This document shows positions 1-6,055 of a DNA stretch of 41,271 nt, piece by piece (position 1 is the first letter of the stretch; every line of letters begins with the position of its first letter). The DNA comes from a virus. The stretch is from positions 1 through 41,271 of the IMG/VR virus record IMGVR_UViG_3300024341_000072; one strand, written 5' to 3'. Made by a program: the position numbers and the translations under genes. The notes beneath the pieces were generated by a model. That model was not told the origin of the DNA. It was given only the letters and a program-made list of their open reading frames with translations, and did not search any database.

Positions 1-507
1 CTTGGTTCCTGACTTGATCCCAGATTTGATTCCTGACTTGACTCGTGACTTGATCATTGATTTGATCATTGACTTGATTCCAGATTTGATTCCAGACTTG
101 ATCCCCGACTTGATTCCAGACTTGATCATTGATTTGATTATTGACTTGATTATTGACTTGACTATTGACTTGACTATTGACTTGATCCCAGACTTGACTC
201 CAGATTTGATTATTGATTTTATTATTGATTTGATCTCTGATCTGATTATTGACTTGATTATCGACTTGATCACTGACTTGATCACTGACTTGATTCCAGA
301 TTTGATCATTGATTTGATCTCTGATCTGATTCCAGACTTGATCATTGATTTGATCTCTGACTTGATTCCAGATTTGATTATTGACTTGATCCCAGACTTG
401 ATTCCTGATTTGATCATTGACTTGATTCCAGATTTGATTATTGACTTGATCCCAGATTTGATTCCTGACTTGACTCGTGACTTGATCATTGATTTGATCA
501 TTGACTT
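1..507 (-). repeat. 12-bp tandem array encoding Q-(V/I)-x-(N/D/S), left arm
   Basis: About 42 units of 12 bp. On the minus strand each reads CAA, then GTC or ATC, then a variable codon (AAT, TGG, AGG, AGA, AGT, GAT, GGG or ACG), then AAT, GAT or AGT. The block gattcctgacttgactcgtg occurs near both ends of this arm and again at the inner edge of the right arm. Bases 1-105 equal 40829-40933. Beyond that the arms stay broadly colinear but differ by substitutions and by gains or losses of whole units. Confidence 0.95.
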
Positions 508-757
508 TTAATTCTTTATCTTTCAAAATTTTAAAAATTTCAGTAATAAAATTAAATGCGAATTGAGCAGCTAGTGGACTATTTACTATTATCTTGAATT
601 TTGGTGGTGGTAGGTTTACCAATGAATATAACCAATCTATCCCATCTTTAAGATTTTTTTCGTTGTATTCACCATTGCTATTAAGTGCTCTATCTATCCA
701 TTTATTTCTGATTATTTCAATTTGTTTTTCCTGTTCTTCGTTTAATTTTTCAAGCAT
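1..757 (-). CDS. DUF6745-like tandem-repeat protein, N-terminal part (cut by window end)
   Basis: The ATG at 757 is preceded by GGAGG and overlaps the upstream stop as TAATG. The first ~83 residues form a helical domain (LNEEQEKQIEIIRNKW near the start, NSPLAAQFAFNFI near its end). From about residue 84 the protein becomes a four-residue repeat, Q-(V/I)-x-(N/D/S), that runs off the window. Recalled DUF6745 proteins of cyanobacteria have this layout: EEQ...KW N-terminus, SQLxSQL-type repeats, then a globular C-terminus. The matching C-terminus sits at 40182-41271. Laying position 1 on 40829 keeps the frame, giving a single protein of roughly 470 residues. Function is unknown. The plus-strand reading (PDLIPDLI) and the IKSGIKS reading are shadow frames. 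Confidence 0.82.
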   Translation of the reverse strand, partial: MLEKLNEEQEKQIEIIRNKWIDRALNSNGEYNEKNLKDGIDWLYSLVNLPPPKFKIIVNSPLAAQFAFNFITEIFKILKDKELKVNDQINDQVTSQVRNQIWDQVNNQIWNQVNDQIRNQVWDQVNNQIWNQVRDQINDQVWNQIRDQINDQIWNQVSDQVSDQVDNQVNNQIRDQINNKINNQIWSQVWDQVNSQVNSQVNNQVNNQINDQVWNQVGDQVWNQIWNQVNDQINDQVTSQVRNQIWDQVRNQ

Positions 758-1317
758 TATATCCACTCCTCCATGAATTTTTTGAAAAACTCCTGATTTT
801 CTCGTTCTTCCTGTGCAAGGTCAACATTAGCATGGTCACGAAGTGAACGGGCTTGTCTTTGACGATAATCAATCCATTTCAGCAGGACAGATTTTGGGAT
901 TGAATCTTTAATCTTTTCCACCCCGAAATCAATGGACCAGTCGCCCCTAGCGAAGACGCCGCGCCTCCCGCCGTCGACGAACCAGTCGTAGCCGCGACCA
1001 AGAGGACCACTGAAACTTCGATCTTGATGACGATATAAATAGAGAGTATTTGGATTATCTCTGTTGCTTTTTTCTCCATTAGGGATTCCATGCTCGTCAA
1101 CTAAATACCAACCATCTTCAGGGGGCAAATAAACTTTTATCCTTTTTGGGTTATTCTCAGTCCAGATAAAAGCCTCTGTTGCTCTGGCTTCGTATTCTAT
1201 GTAGGTAGCACTTCTGCAAGGAAAAAACTCATAAATACTTTCATAATCATCTCTTGCATCATACAGCTCCTTTGCTGTCATCATCTTCTTAGGATCGTTT
1301 GTTTTTCGATATTTCAT
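757..1317 (-). CDS. hypothetical protein with a GC-rich Gly/Arg/Trp core
   Basis: A 186-residue soluble protein, not recognised. The ATG at 1317 follows a GGGGTAAG ribosome site, and its TAA overlaps the next ATG (TAATG), so it is translationally coupled to the repeat gene downstream. Residues about 100-125 read GRGYDWFVDGGRRGVFARGD, encoded by GGC, CGC, GTC and GAC codons that are rare elsewhere in this AT-rich genome. The C-terminus is charged and helical. Its place directly ahead of the DUF6745-like gene suggests it may belong to the repeat-protein module, but this is inference from position only. Confidence 0.75.
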   Translation of the reverse strand: MKYRKTNDPKKMMTAKELYDARDDYESIYEFFPCRSATYIEYEARATEAFIWTENNPKRIKVYLPPEDGWYLVDEHGIPNGEKSNRDNPNTLYLYRHQDRSFSGPLGRGYDWFVDGGRRGVFARGDWSIDFGVEKIKDSIPKSVLLKWIDYRQRQARSLRDHANVDLAQEERENQEFFKKFMEEWI

Positions 1318-1321
1318 TTAC

Positions 1322-1546
1322 TTACCCCCTTTCTATTATTTCATCGATAGTGTAATCCGGTACAATCTTGTAGGTACAGCTATTTCCGTTTCTTGAATTG
1401 TAATTTCTTGCATGACGGTAGATTAATTTCTTTATCTTGAGTCTGTGTCTACAACCCATTCTAACTGTACGATAGACAACGGTTACCTCTTTCTTGCATT
1501 TGGGGCAGATCATAAATCCAACCTTTGAAGGTTGGTGAGATGGCAT
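1322..1546 (-). CDS. small zinc-ribbon protein
   Basis: Contains CPKC near the N-terminus followed by a basic segment with further Cys and His (MGCRHRLKIKK). This is consistent with a zinc ribbon that binds nucleic acid. The start is uncertain: ATG at 1546 is chosen, an ATG at 1513 would begin directly at MICPKC, and a TTG at 1579 is possible. An exact 8-bp inverted repeat (1518-1535) lies just upstream of the 1513 start. The stop lies a few bases before the next gene's ATG, so it is cotranscribed with its neighbours. Confidence 0.6.
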   Translation of the reverse strand: MPSHQPSKVGFMICPKCKKEVTVVYRTVRMGCRHRLKIKKLIYRHARNYNSRNGNSCTYKIVPDYTIDEIIERG

Positions 1547-1585
1547 ACTTCTTTTGGTGTGTATGTACCAACCCACCAACTTCCT

Positions 1586-1786
1586 TCACTTTCCATTAAA
1601 ATCATCCAGCATCCAGATGATTGTAAACAGAAAGAACGCAGAAAATAGCAAAGCTAATGGAAGGTACGTTCCAATCTCCAAGAATGTCCTTGCTAGGATT
1701 ACTTGCACTGTGGAGATCAAACACACTACAGCAAAGTAACACGCTGCAAATCCTTTCATAACCAATTTAACTATATTTCCTTTCAT
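1586..1786 (-). CDS. small two-helix membrane protein
   Basis: 66 residues with two hydrophobic segments, at about residues 10-32 and 40-60, and a charged C-terminus (DDFNGK). A strong GAGGTGA lies 7 nt before the ATG. It sits between a lipoprotein gene and a zinc-ribbon gene in the same operon. It may act at the host membrane, but no family was recognised; a holin-type or superinfection role is only conceivable. Confidence 0.7.
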   Translation of the reverse strand: MKGNIVKLVMKGFAACYFAVVCLISTVQVILARTFLEIGTYLPLALLFSAFFLFTIIWMLDDFNGK

Positions 1787-1802
1787 TTTCAGTCACCTCA
1801 AT

Positions 1803-2387
1803 CTATTTTTCTATTGTTAATGTCCAATCCCCCCCAACACCACTCCAACCAACTATACCTTCAATACCTAAACGATAATATCCGCCCTTTGTTACTCTGA
1901 CTGCCTTTCTCCCAGTATAGTCCCCAATCTCGTTGAAGACAAGAGAATCCATATTCCCATCATCATCTAGCAGCTTAACTATAAAATTGCTAGTTCCTTC
2001 GTATTCCCCATTAATTATTATCAGACCCGATCCCAGATAGAATTGGTCTGTGACATCTGCACTGGTACCACTGAATGTTTGGTTAATTGAAAGAGCGTTT
2101 GGAGTTGGACAAGTAGTGACATTATTAACTACCACTCCATTTGAACAGACATATTTTGTAGTGTTTATATATACATCCCTAGTTCTTTCTATTATTCTTT
2201 CTGGTTGGCTGGTGCATAATGCCCTAGAGTCCACAGTAGAGTTATCCCAGCAAACATAACTGGTCTTCTCTAATGTTATATTAGAGGTTGTGTTAGAACA
2301 TCTTGGGCATTCTGGAGTTTCGTTTGTAGTTGTCGTACAACCAAATAATACCATTAAACCTATTATAACAAATATTAATTTTTTCAT
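1803..2387 (-). CDS. virus-encoded lipoprotein
   Basis: The N-terminus is a lipoprotein signal: MKK, a hydrophobic stretch, then the lipobox LFGC with Cys at residue 17 followed by Thr. The mature part starts with a Cys-rich, N-x-T-rich linker containing YVCWDNSTVDSRALC and YVCSNGVVV. Such cysteine motifs are frequent in archaeal surface proteins. The last ~100 residues look like a beta-sandwich ending in GGDWTLTIEK. GGAGGTG precedes the ATG. Expected to be anchored on the outer face of the host membrane; a role in superinfection exclusion or surface modification is inference. Confidence 0.82.
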   Translation of the reverse strand: MKKLIFVIIGLMVLFGCTTTTNETPECPRCSNTTSNITLEKTSYVCWDNSTVDSRALCTSQPERIIERTRDVYINTTKYVCSNGVVVNNVTTCPTPNALSINQTFSGTSADVTDQFYLGSGLIIINGEYEGTSNFIVKLLDDDGNMDSLVFNEIGDYTGRKAVRVTKGGYYRLGIEGIVGWSGVGGDWTLTIEK

Positions 2388-2439
2388 TTAATTACACCTC
2401 CGTTATATTCTACTAATTCCTTATTAAGGCTGGTCTGGA

Positions 2440-2820
2440 TCATCTTAATACCCATTTTTCAAGTTCTTCAGCTAGATACTTGATTTTGGCTAGTGAATCA
2501 TCTGGTTTTAGGTCTATTTCTCCATTCCTGCCTGATGCTATGTATAGTTCTACTGCCCTGTTTAGGACATTCTGCCTGATTATCTGGATATCCCTATTAT
2601 TATGTTGGATTACTTCTTTTTTTGGTTTTGAAATTGAGGTTATATTCAGGTATTGACCGACTTGTTCGTATTCGAATTCTACTAGGTCATCTGCGTTATA
2701 ATCTTTACAGTCCTTGAATGTTGAATAGGTTTTCCCATCAACTGTAATATCCCAGACTGACGTCTGTCCTTTCCTTGTCTTTACTTCTCTTTTTCTGATT
2801 AAACTTATTGTACCTTTCAT
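2440..2820 (-). CDS. OB-fold protein, candidate single-stranded DNA-binding protein
   Basis: Residues 1-65 alternate in a five-strand OB-like pattern (MKGTISLIRKREVKTRKG, WDITVDGKTYSTF, LVEFEYEQVGQYLNITSI). A helical C-terminal region follows (IIRQNVLNRAVELYIASGR, LAEELEKWVL). Archaeal and phage ssDNA-binding proteins often have this fold, with the C-terminal helix for interactions. It overlaps the SWIM protein gene by 4 nt. No database match could be checked, so the DNA-binding role is by fold impression only. Confidence 0.55.
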   Translation of the reverse strand: MKGTISLIRKREVKTRKGQTSVWDITVDGKTYSTFKDCKDYNADDLVEFEYEQVGQYLNITSISKPKKEVIQHNNRDIQIIRQNVLNRAVELYIASGRNGEIDLKPDDSLAKIKYLAEELEKWVLR

Positions 2821-3023
2821 AGTATATCCCTCACAAATGATAAATGCTTACATATATACCCATTACCACTATATGCATTCCTAAAGGTATAATCTGGGCA
2901 ACTACAACTATTATTTTCTATGTCTACTCTATAGGATTTTCCGCCACGCCTAGTTATTTCTACAGTAGTCTTATCTAAGAATTTGCAAGTGTATAGTTGC
3001 CCAGATATTGCCAATGGGAGCAT
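2817..3023 (-). CDS. SWIM zinc-finger protein
   Basis: The C-terminal half carries the SWIM signature C-x-C-x(n)-C-x-H: CSCPDY, then YICKHL. SWIM domains bind one zinc and are found in proteins acting on DNA or in protein interaction, often as a stand-alone module in archaeal viruses. GGTGA followed by a 6-nt spacer favours the ATG at 3023; an ATG at 3029 overlaps the upstream stop (ATGA). Its stop overlaps the OB-fold gene start, so the two probably work together. Confidence 0.75.
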   Translation of the reverse strand: MLPLAISGQLYTCKFLDKTTVEITRRGGKSYRVDIENNSCSCPDYTFRNAYSGNGYICKHLSFVRDIL

Positions 3024-3025
3024 TA

Positions 3026-3229
3026 TCATTCACCTATATATTTCCTCAATACTTCGAATAATCGTATTGCCTCATCTCTTGACAGGAGGACTTGTGCTTG
3101 ACCAGATATCTCAAAGTATGCACCCCTATAGTCAGTACCGCATAGACCTGCGTTCTTAACATCAAAAACAAGGCAGAGATTACCGTCCTTACGGTCAAGG
3201 TCGTATTCTACAAATTCGTCTGCTTCCAT
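3026..3229 (-). CDS. hypothetical acidic protein
   Basis: 67 residues, not recognised. Predicted alternating strands (GNLCLVFDVKNAG, GAYFEISGQAQVLLS) are followed by a helix (RDEAIRLFEVLRKYIG). Its ATG overlaps the stop of the small upstream ORF as TAATG, and its stop overlaps the SWIM gene, so it sits in a tightly coupled early operon. Confidence 0.7.
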   Translation of the reverse strand: MEADEFVEYDLDRKDGNLCLVFDVKNAGLCGTDYRGAYFEISGQAQVLLSRDEAIRLFEVLRKYIGE

Positions 3230-3339
3230 TATACTACCTTTGTTATTGCCCAGGTTATCCTGTCGCGGTAGTTTGGCATAACGAAATTTACTTTACTTAT
3301 ACATTCCAACAATCTTATAGCCTTCAATATCTTTTCCAT
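3229..3339 (-). CDS. 36-residue leader protein of the early operon
   Basis: A short ORF starting at an ATG at 3339 with GAGGTG 7 nt upstream and ending in TAA that overlaps the next ATG (TAATG). It begins MEKILKAIRLLEC and ends DRITWAITKVV: basic, partly amphipathic. It is the first coding frame after the TATA box at 3381-3388. An ATG 4 nt further upstream opens another frame that stops after 16 codons. The overlap with the next gene and the ribosome site support real translation. Confidence 0.5.
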   Translation of the reverse strand: MEKILKAIRLLECISKVNFVMPNYRDRITWAITKVV

Positions 3340-3380
3340 ACATACACACCTCATATACTTATAACTATTGTACCGTACTA

Positions 3381-3388
3381 TTTATAAA
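3381..3388 (-). promoter_or_regulatory. TATA box of the leftward early operon
   Basis: TTTATAAA, read leftward. The expected start lies near 3360, giving a ~20-nt leader with GAGGTG before the first ATG at 3339. Confidence 0.6.
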
Positions 3389-3405
3389 CCTTTGTATTAT
3401 GAGTA

Positions 3406-3420
3406 TTTATAAACATGTTT
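3406..3420 (+). promoter_or_regulatory. TATA box and palindrome ahead of the plus-strand regulator
   Basis: TTTATAAA at 3406-3413 partly overlaps the perfect 10-bp palindrome aaacatgttt (3411-3420). The ATG at 3446 would have a very short leader with GGTGG. The palindrome is placed where a bound repressor would block the archaeal transcription factors. Confidence 0.55.
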
Positions 3421-3445
3421 ATACTTAATAGATTACGGTGGTTAT

Positions 3446-3745
3446 ATGAACATGGCTTCAGTCATAGCTATGTATAATCAAGGAATGAGTCTGAATAGGA
3501 TATCGAATGAAGTAGGTGTTAGTATTCCAACAATTACTAAGAAACTCAAAGCCAGTGGGGTACAAATACGAAGTAATAAACAGATTTGGGAGAACATACA
3601 TAACAACCTAATACTAAAAATAAAACGGCTTAATGAACAAGAAGGTCGTAGATTAACTTATAAGGAACTTGCTGAGAGATTGGGTACAAGTGTTAATACT
3701 ATCTCTAAGCACATGAGAATTGAACTTAACAGGGTTTTGTTGTGA
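3446..3745 (+). CDS. double helix-turn-helix transcription regulator
   Basis: The only plus-strand gene. It has two helix-turn-helix segments: residues about 4-35 (AMYNQGMSLNRISNEVGVSI...TKKLKASG) resemble the DNA-binding part of resolvases and transposases. Residues about 65-95 (LTYKELAERLGTSVNTISKHM) resemble a sigma-like or LuxR-like HTH. GGTGG lies before the ATG. Transcribed divergently from the early operon across a region with two TATA boxes and a palindrome, it is the likely switch between the two directions. No effector domain is visible in its 99 residues. Confidence 0.8.
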   Translation: MNMASVIAMYNQGMSLNRISNEVGVSIPTITKKLKASGVQIRSNKQIWENIHNNLILKIKRLNEQEGRRLTYKELAERLGTSVNTISKHMRIELNRVLL

Positions 3746-3781
3746 AATGTTGTCAATATTCAACCAATGACATGTAATATG

Positions 3782-3788
3782 AAAAAAC
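3782..3788 (-). terminator. T-tract terminator candidate
   Basis: On the minus strand a run of six T follows the stop of the last small zinc gene, in the short convergent gap between 3745 and 3809. Archaeal transcription often ends at such T-tracts. Confidence 0.3.
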
Positions 3789-3808
3789 CTAACAAATAAG
3801 AAATGCAT

Positions 3809-3940
3809 TTACATATTCCTCCGTATTTGGGCAAACGTCATGCCTTGGTTCCTCATTTTCTCAATATCCGTTATCCAACACCATGCACACAATCGATATC
3901 CCCATTCCCGCGGCTTACCACACGAATCACAAAGTCTCAT
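3809..3940 (-). CDS. small zinc-binding protein, 43 residues
   Basis: Starts MRLCDSCGKP and contains a second pair, LCAWCW, so two CxxC knuckles suited to bind one zinc. The basic C-terminus ends QIRRNM. Its ATG lies inside the last codons of the preceding gene (overlap 14 nt), typical of coupled virus genes. It is the last gene of the leftward small-gene string and converges on the plus-strand regulator. Confidence 0.6.
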   Translation of the reverse strand: MRLCDSCGKPREWGYRLCAWCWITDIEKMRNQGMTFAQIRRNM

Positions 3941-4076
3941 GTTCAGCACATCTTATACTGCAATAACCAATCAGAACTTCATAGTTAGAATGCTTATAAG
4001 TTCTATAACATTCAGGTATTTCCCATTCTGACATAGTATGTTGGCAATATTTGCATTTAATTAGCAAACGACACAT
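3927..4076 (-). CDS. small zinc-binding protein, 49 residues
   Basis: Has KCKYC near the N-terminus and YCSIRC near the C-terminus: a CxxC and a CxxxC pair with His nearby, consistent with a treble-clef or zinc-ribbon fold. GGTAG lies 6 nt before the ATG at 4076. Overlaps the next gene by 14 nt. Not recognised; probably nucleic-acid or protein binding. Confidence 0.58.
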   Translation of the reverse strand: MCRLLIKCKYCQHTMSEWEIPECYRTYKHSNYEVLIGYCSIRCAEHETL

Positions 4077-4080
4077 ACGA

Positions 4081-4197
4081 CTACCCTGCTATGAGTTTTT
4101 TTACAATAGATAGTATATCTTTCTTAGTAGTCTTTTTCTTAGCCCATGCCGCTTTCATAGATTCAGATTGTTTCTTCTTAGCTTCTTCAGATCTCAA
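4081..4197 (-). CDS. 38-residue basic protein resembling a NUMOD-type DNA-binding segment
   Basis: A TTG start (4197) is supported by a perfect GAGGTGA six nt upstream. The sequence is Lys-rich: RSEEAKKKQSESMKAAWAKK, then KKDILSIVKKLIAG. The K-x-S-E-S-M-K-A-A-W pattern resembles the NUMOD3 modules that home HNH and GIY-YIG nucleases to DNA. It follows an HNH nuclease in the same operon and may be a detached DNA-binding piece. Function is inferred from the motif only. Confidence 0.5.
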   Translation of the reverse strand: MRSEEAKKKQSESMKAAWAKKKTTKKDILSIVKKLIAG

Positions 4198-4201
4198 ATA
4201 A

Positions 4202-4330
4202 TCACCTCTTACAATTAGGACATTGTTTTAATATAGAAGAATATTTTGAACCGCAGTTGCATTCTAACATATCAATGGTATATTTTTTAATTTTATTTGA
4301 ATCAGCATCAAACGTTTCTATAATTTTCAT
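4202..4330 (-). CDS. small zinc-binding protein, 42 residues
   Basis: ATG at 4330 overlaps the stop of the preceding gene (TAATG). Four cysteines lie as CNC and CPNC in the C-terminal half (MLECNCGSKY...KQCPNCKR), enough for one zinc site. Its stop codon is within the ribosome site of the following TTG-started gene. Not recognised. Confidence 0.55.
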   Translation of the reverse strand: MKIIETFDADSNKIKKYTIDMLECNCGSKYSSILKQCPNCKR

Positions 4331-4569
4331 TATATTCGCCTTATATTCTCAGATTTTTTTATTTTTAATTTTCCTTTGAAATTCATTTTTATTTTTTGGC
4401 ATATTTGGGATGCCACCAATGGATTGGATATTGAAGTATAGAAGCAACCTTCTTTTTTTACCTTATCTAATAAAGTTGAACGATTACAGTATTTACATAA
4501 TAAATTATTATTTGAACTGGTAATTTGTATTTGGGTGCATTTTGGACATTGAACTATATGGAATATCAT
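4330..4569 (-). CDS. zinc-ribbon protein, 79 residues
   Basis: Two knuckles, CPKC (about residue 8) and CKYC (about 25), make a classic zinc ribbon. A Lys-rich C-terminus follows (KIKMNFKGKLKIKKSENIRR), likely to touch nucleic acid. The start overlaps the stop of the HNH gene by 4 nt. Could be a partner of the nuclease or a stand-alone regulator. Confidence 0.65.
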   Translation of the reverse strand: MIFHIVQCPKCTQIQITSSNNNLLCKYCNRSTLLDKVKKEGCFYTSISNPLVASQICQKIKMNFKGKLKIKKSENIRRI

Positions 4570-4886
4570 CTTAATTCTCTTATAACTTCTAATTTATCTA
4601 TATCAAATCTACCTATCAGATTGGATGTATCATTGTCTTTTCCATCACTTGGTTTTTTTGGTTGGGAAAGTGTATCAAAATCAATTCCAATATCAAATAA
4701 TTTTTTATGTATTTCATTGTGATGTTTTCTACAAAGAGTTATTAGATTCCACGATTCGTATAATAAGTCTGGAGCGATATCACGAGGAATGATATGATGA
4801 ACAACTACGTTAGTTTGGTCTTCGCAAATTCTACATTTAAAATTATCCATTATTAATGTTTTTTGTCTTGCATCTTTATATAGCAT
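4566..4886 (-). CDS. HNH endonuclease
   Basis: The HNH core is complete: CxxC (C18, C21), VVHHI with the catalytic His pair (30-31), N47 in the ESWN turn, and CxxH (C52, H55). The start is placed at ATG 4886 because GAGGTGA lies just ahead; an upstream in-frame extension has no ribosome site. About 106 residues, a usual size for a free-standing virus HNH. It may be a homing nuclease or a packaging-associated nicking enzyme. Here it lies far from the terminase, among small zinc proteins, which favours a mobile or accessory role. Confidence 0.82.
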   Translation of the reverse strand: MLYKDARQKTLIMDNFKCRICEDQTNVVVHHIIPRDIAPDLLYESWNLITLCRKHHNEIHKKLFDIGIDFDTLSQPKKPSDGKDNDTSNLIGRFDIDKLEVIRELR

Positions 4887-4890
4887 ATTT

Positions 4891-5295
4891 TCACCTCTGT
4901 TTTTTATTATCCTCATAGTACTTTCTTGCTAAATTTGTCAGGTTAGTACAAAGAATTATCAGTCTATCCCTTTGTTCTTTAGGTAGATTTTTATCTTTAT
5001 ATTTGTTTAGTTCTTTAGCCCATATTTCTATACTATTAATAGTTTGTGGATTTATGGAATTAATTTTTGCTATAAGTATGTCAAGTTCAGGATCAGGTAT
5101 AGTCATGACATATTTTGCAGTAATTTCAAATTTTGATGAGATTAACTCAATATTTTTATCCCAATAATAATTAATAATTTCAGTCATAAGTTCGTCTTTT
5201 GTCAAATTTTTAATAGCTGCTAATGTTTTTATACGCCCCCAGCACAGTTCCGATATTAACATCGACCGCACTTTCTTATTAAGACCACTTTCCAT
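4891..5295 (-). CDS. ribbon-helix-helix-like regulator
   Basis: Residues about 5-45 (NKKVRSMLISELCWGRIKTL...DELMTEIINYYWDK) follow the ribbon-helix-helix pattern: a basic strand, a helix starting at W/R-I-K-x-L-A, and a second helix after LTKDEL. The remainder is a helical dimer-like domain rich in charged residues. Its promoter carries a 23-bp inverted repeat over the expected start site (5308-5330), which suggests it represses itself. It heads the string of small zinc genes. Confidence 0.6.
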   Translation of the reverse strand: MESGLNKKVRSMLISELCWGRIKTLAAIKNLTKDELMTEIINYYWDKNIELISSKFEITAKYVMTIPDPELDILIAKINSINPQTINSIEIWAKELNKYKDKNLPKEQRDRLIILCTNLTNLARKYYEDNKKQR

Positions 5296-5307
5296 TCTTA
5301 TACCTCT

Positions 5308-5330
5308 TATATTTCTTAATAAGAAATATA
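5308..5330. promoter_or_regulatory. operator-like inverted repeat
   Basis: Arms tatatttctta and taagaaatata, 11 bp each, perfect around a single central base. It sits ~15 nt downstream of the TATA box and overlaps the expected start site of the gene at 5295. Confidence 0.6.
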
Positions 5331-5342
5331 ATAACCATAAGA

Positions 5343-5352
5343 ATTTATATAT
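5343..5352 (-). promoter_or_regulatory. TATA box for the ribbon-helix-helix and small zinc operon
   Basis: Minus-strand ATATATAAAT, about 50 nt ahead of the ATG at 5295, with an AGAGGT ribosome site between. Confidence 0.5.
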
Positions 5353-5461
5353 GCATTGTTTTTTTCTTTCTTGAAAAATATTAGTTGAAGTATGGGGTGT
5401 TTATAACTATAATATTGTTTTGATGCCTCTGGTTTGTCCTTCATTGGCACCAACCAACCAA

Positions 5462-5482
5462 GCTTAGCTCTCCAAACTAAGC
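5462..5482 (-). terminator. hairpin after the tail operon
   Basis: Six-bp stem gcttag/ctaagc with a 9-nt loop, directly after the stop of the last tail-module gene. The remaining intergenic stretch (5353-5461) holds no convincing ORF, only T-rich runs and a second TATA-like TTTATAAC at 5400-5407. Confidence 0.35.
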
Positions 5483-5484
5483 CA

Positions 5485-5757
5485 TTATTTAGCTGATAAG
5501 AACCGAAATACTCCTTTTGCTGTATCCTCTGCTACCGACCCAAGCCCAGCCACTGCTATGAATTGGAGTAACATATCTTCATTCCCTACTCCCATTGAGA
5601 TTACTGCTCCTGAAGCTAGGCCAACAACTAAAGTAAGCCCAAACTTCTTAACATCAAATACTTCTTTAGTCATCTTCATATTCTTGAAATAACCGGCAAC
5701 AGCTACTGCTAAACCAGAAGCAGCTCCTAATAACATACCAACTACAACGTCTTGCAT
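5485..5757 (-). CDS. small membrane protein, holin candidate
   Basis: 90 residues with a glycine/alanine-rich transmembrane helix at about 3-24 (VVGMLLGAASGLAVAVAGYF), a short basic loop (KNMKMTKE), a second helix at about 38-58 and a third weaker one at about 62-80. GAGGTGTAG precedes the ATG. As the last gene of the tail operon it has the position and build of a holin or of a membrane-associated virion protein. No lysis enzyme of a known kind is adjacent unless the transglutaminase-like proteins serve that role. Confidence 0.7.
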   Translation of the reverse strand: MQDVVVGMLLGAASGLAVAVAGYFKNMKMTKEVFDVKKFGLTLVVGLASGAVISMGVGNEDMLLQFIAVAGLGSVAEDTAKGVFRFLSAK

Positions 5758-5767
5758 ATCTACACCT

Positions 5768-6055
5768 CTATACTATTGTTTGTATCCCAACAAAATTGTT
5801 AAGGATCGAATACTCAAATCTGTTATTACCTACAGCTCTCTTAAAGACAAATACAGGATTATATCCTTGTTTGTACTTGATAATAAAATCCTTGAAATCT
5901 TCAGGGTTATTCTGCTTAAGGATGATTTGAGATGGGTTGCTCAAGTAAGTATCAAACTTAACAACAAGACAACCCTGGGAAGTTAAGAATCCATCCATCT
6001 CTGATGGTAACATAACCCCTACTTTTGGTTTTAAGAAAGTTAAGAAGTCAGTCAT
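5768..6055 (-). CDS. hypothetical tail-module protein
   Basis: 95 residues, not recognised. Mixed alpha/beta, no cysteine cluster (one Cys), C-terminus hydrophobic (YSILNNFVGIQTIV). Its ATG overlaps the stop of the transglutaminase-like gene (ATGA), so the two are made together and may interact. Confidence 0.7.
   Translation of the reverse strand: MTDFLTFLKPKVGVMLPSEMDGFLTSQGCLVVKFDTYLSNPSQIILKQNNPEDFKDFIIKYKQGYNPVFVFKRAVGNNRFEYSILNNFVGIQTIV

Noticed and set aside
2-511. Plus-strand ORF of PDLI repeats and minus-strand IKSGIKS ORF at 40811-41233
   Set aside because: They are other frames of the same 12-bp array. Only the CAA-(GTC/ATC) frame joins to the N-terminal domain with its ribosome site and to the C-terminal domain.
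879-1100. Diversity-generating retroelement target in the WFVDGGRRG region
   Set aside because: No reverse transcriptase or second template copy is visible; the GC-rich island is reported on its own instead.
3303-3343. 16-codon ORF from the first ATG after the early TATA box
   Set aside because: Its ribosome site is too close (3 nt) and it stops early. The second ATG, four bases on, has better spacing and a frame coupled to the next gene.
3446-3745. Integrase or temperate-phage repressor cassette
   Set aside because: The regulator has two helix-turn-helix segments only, without recombinase catalytic residues. No att-like repeats flanking an integrase gene were seen.
5420-5484. tRNA-like stem sequence near the tail operon end
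   Set aside because: Only one 6-bp hairpin is present; no acceptor, D or T arm can be formed. No tRNA was seen elsewhere.
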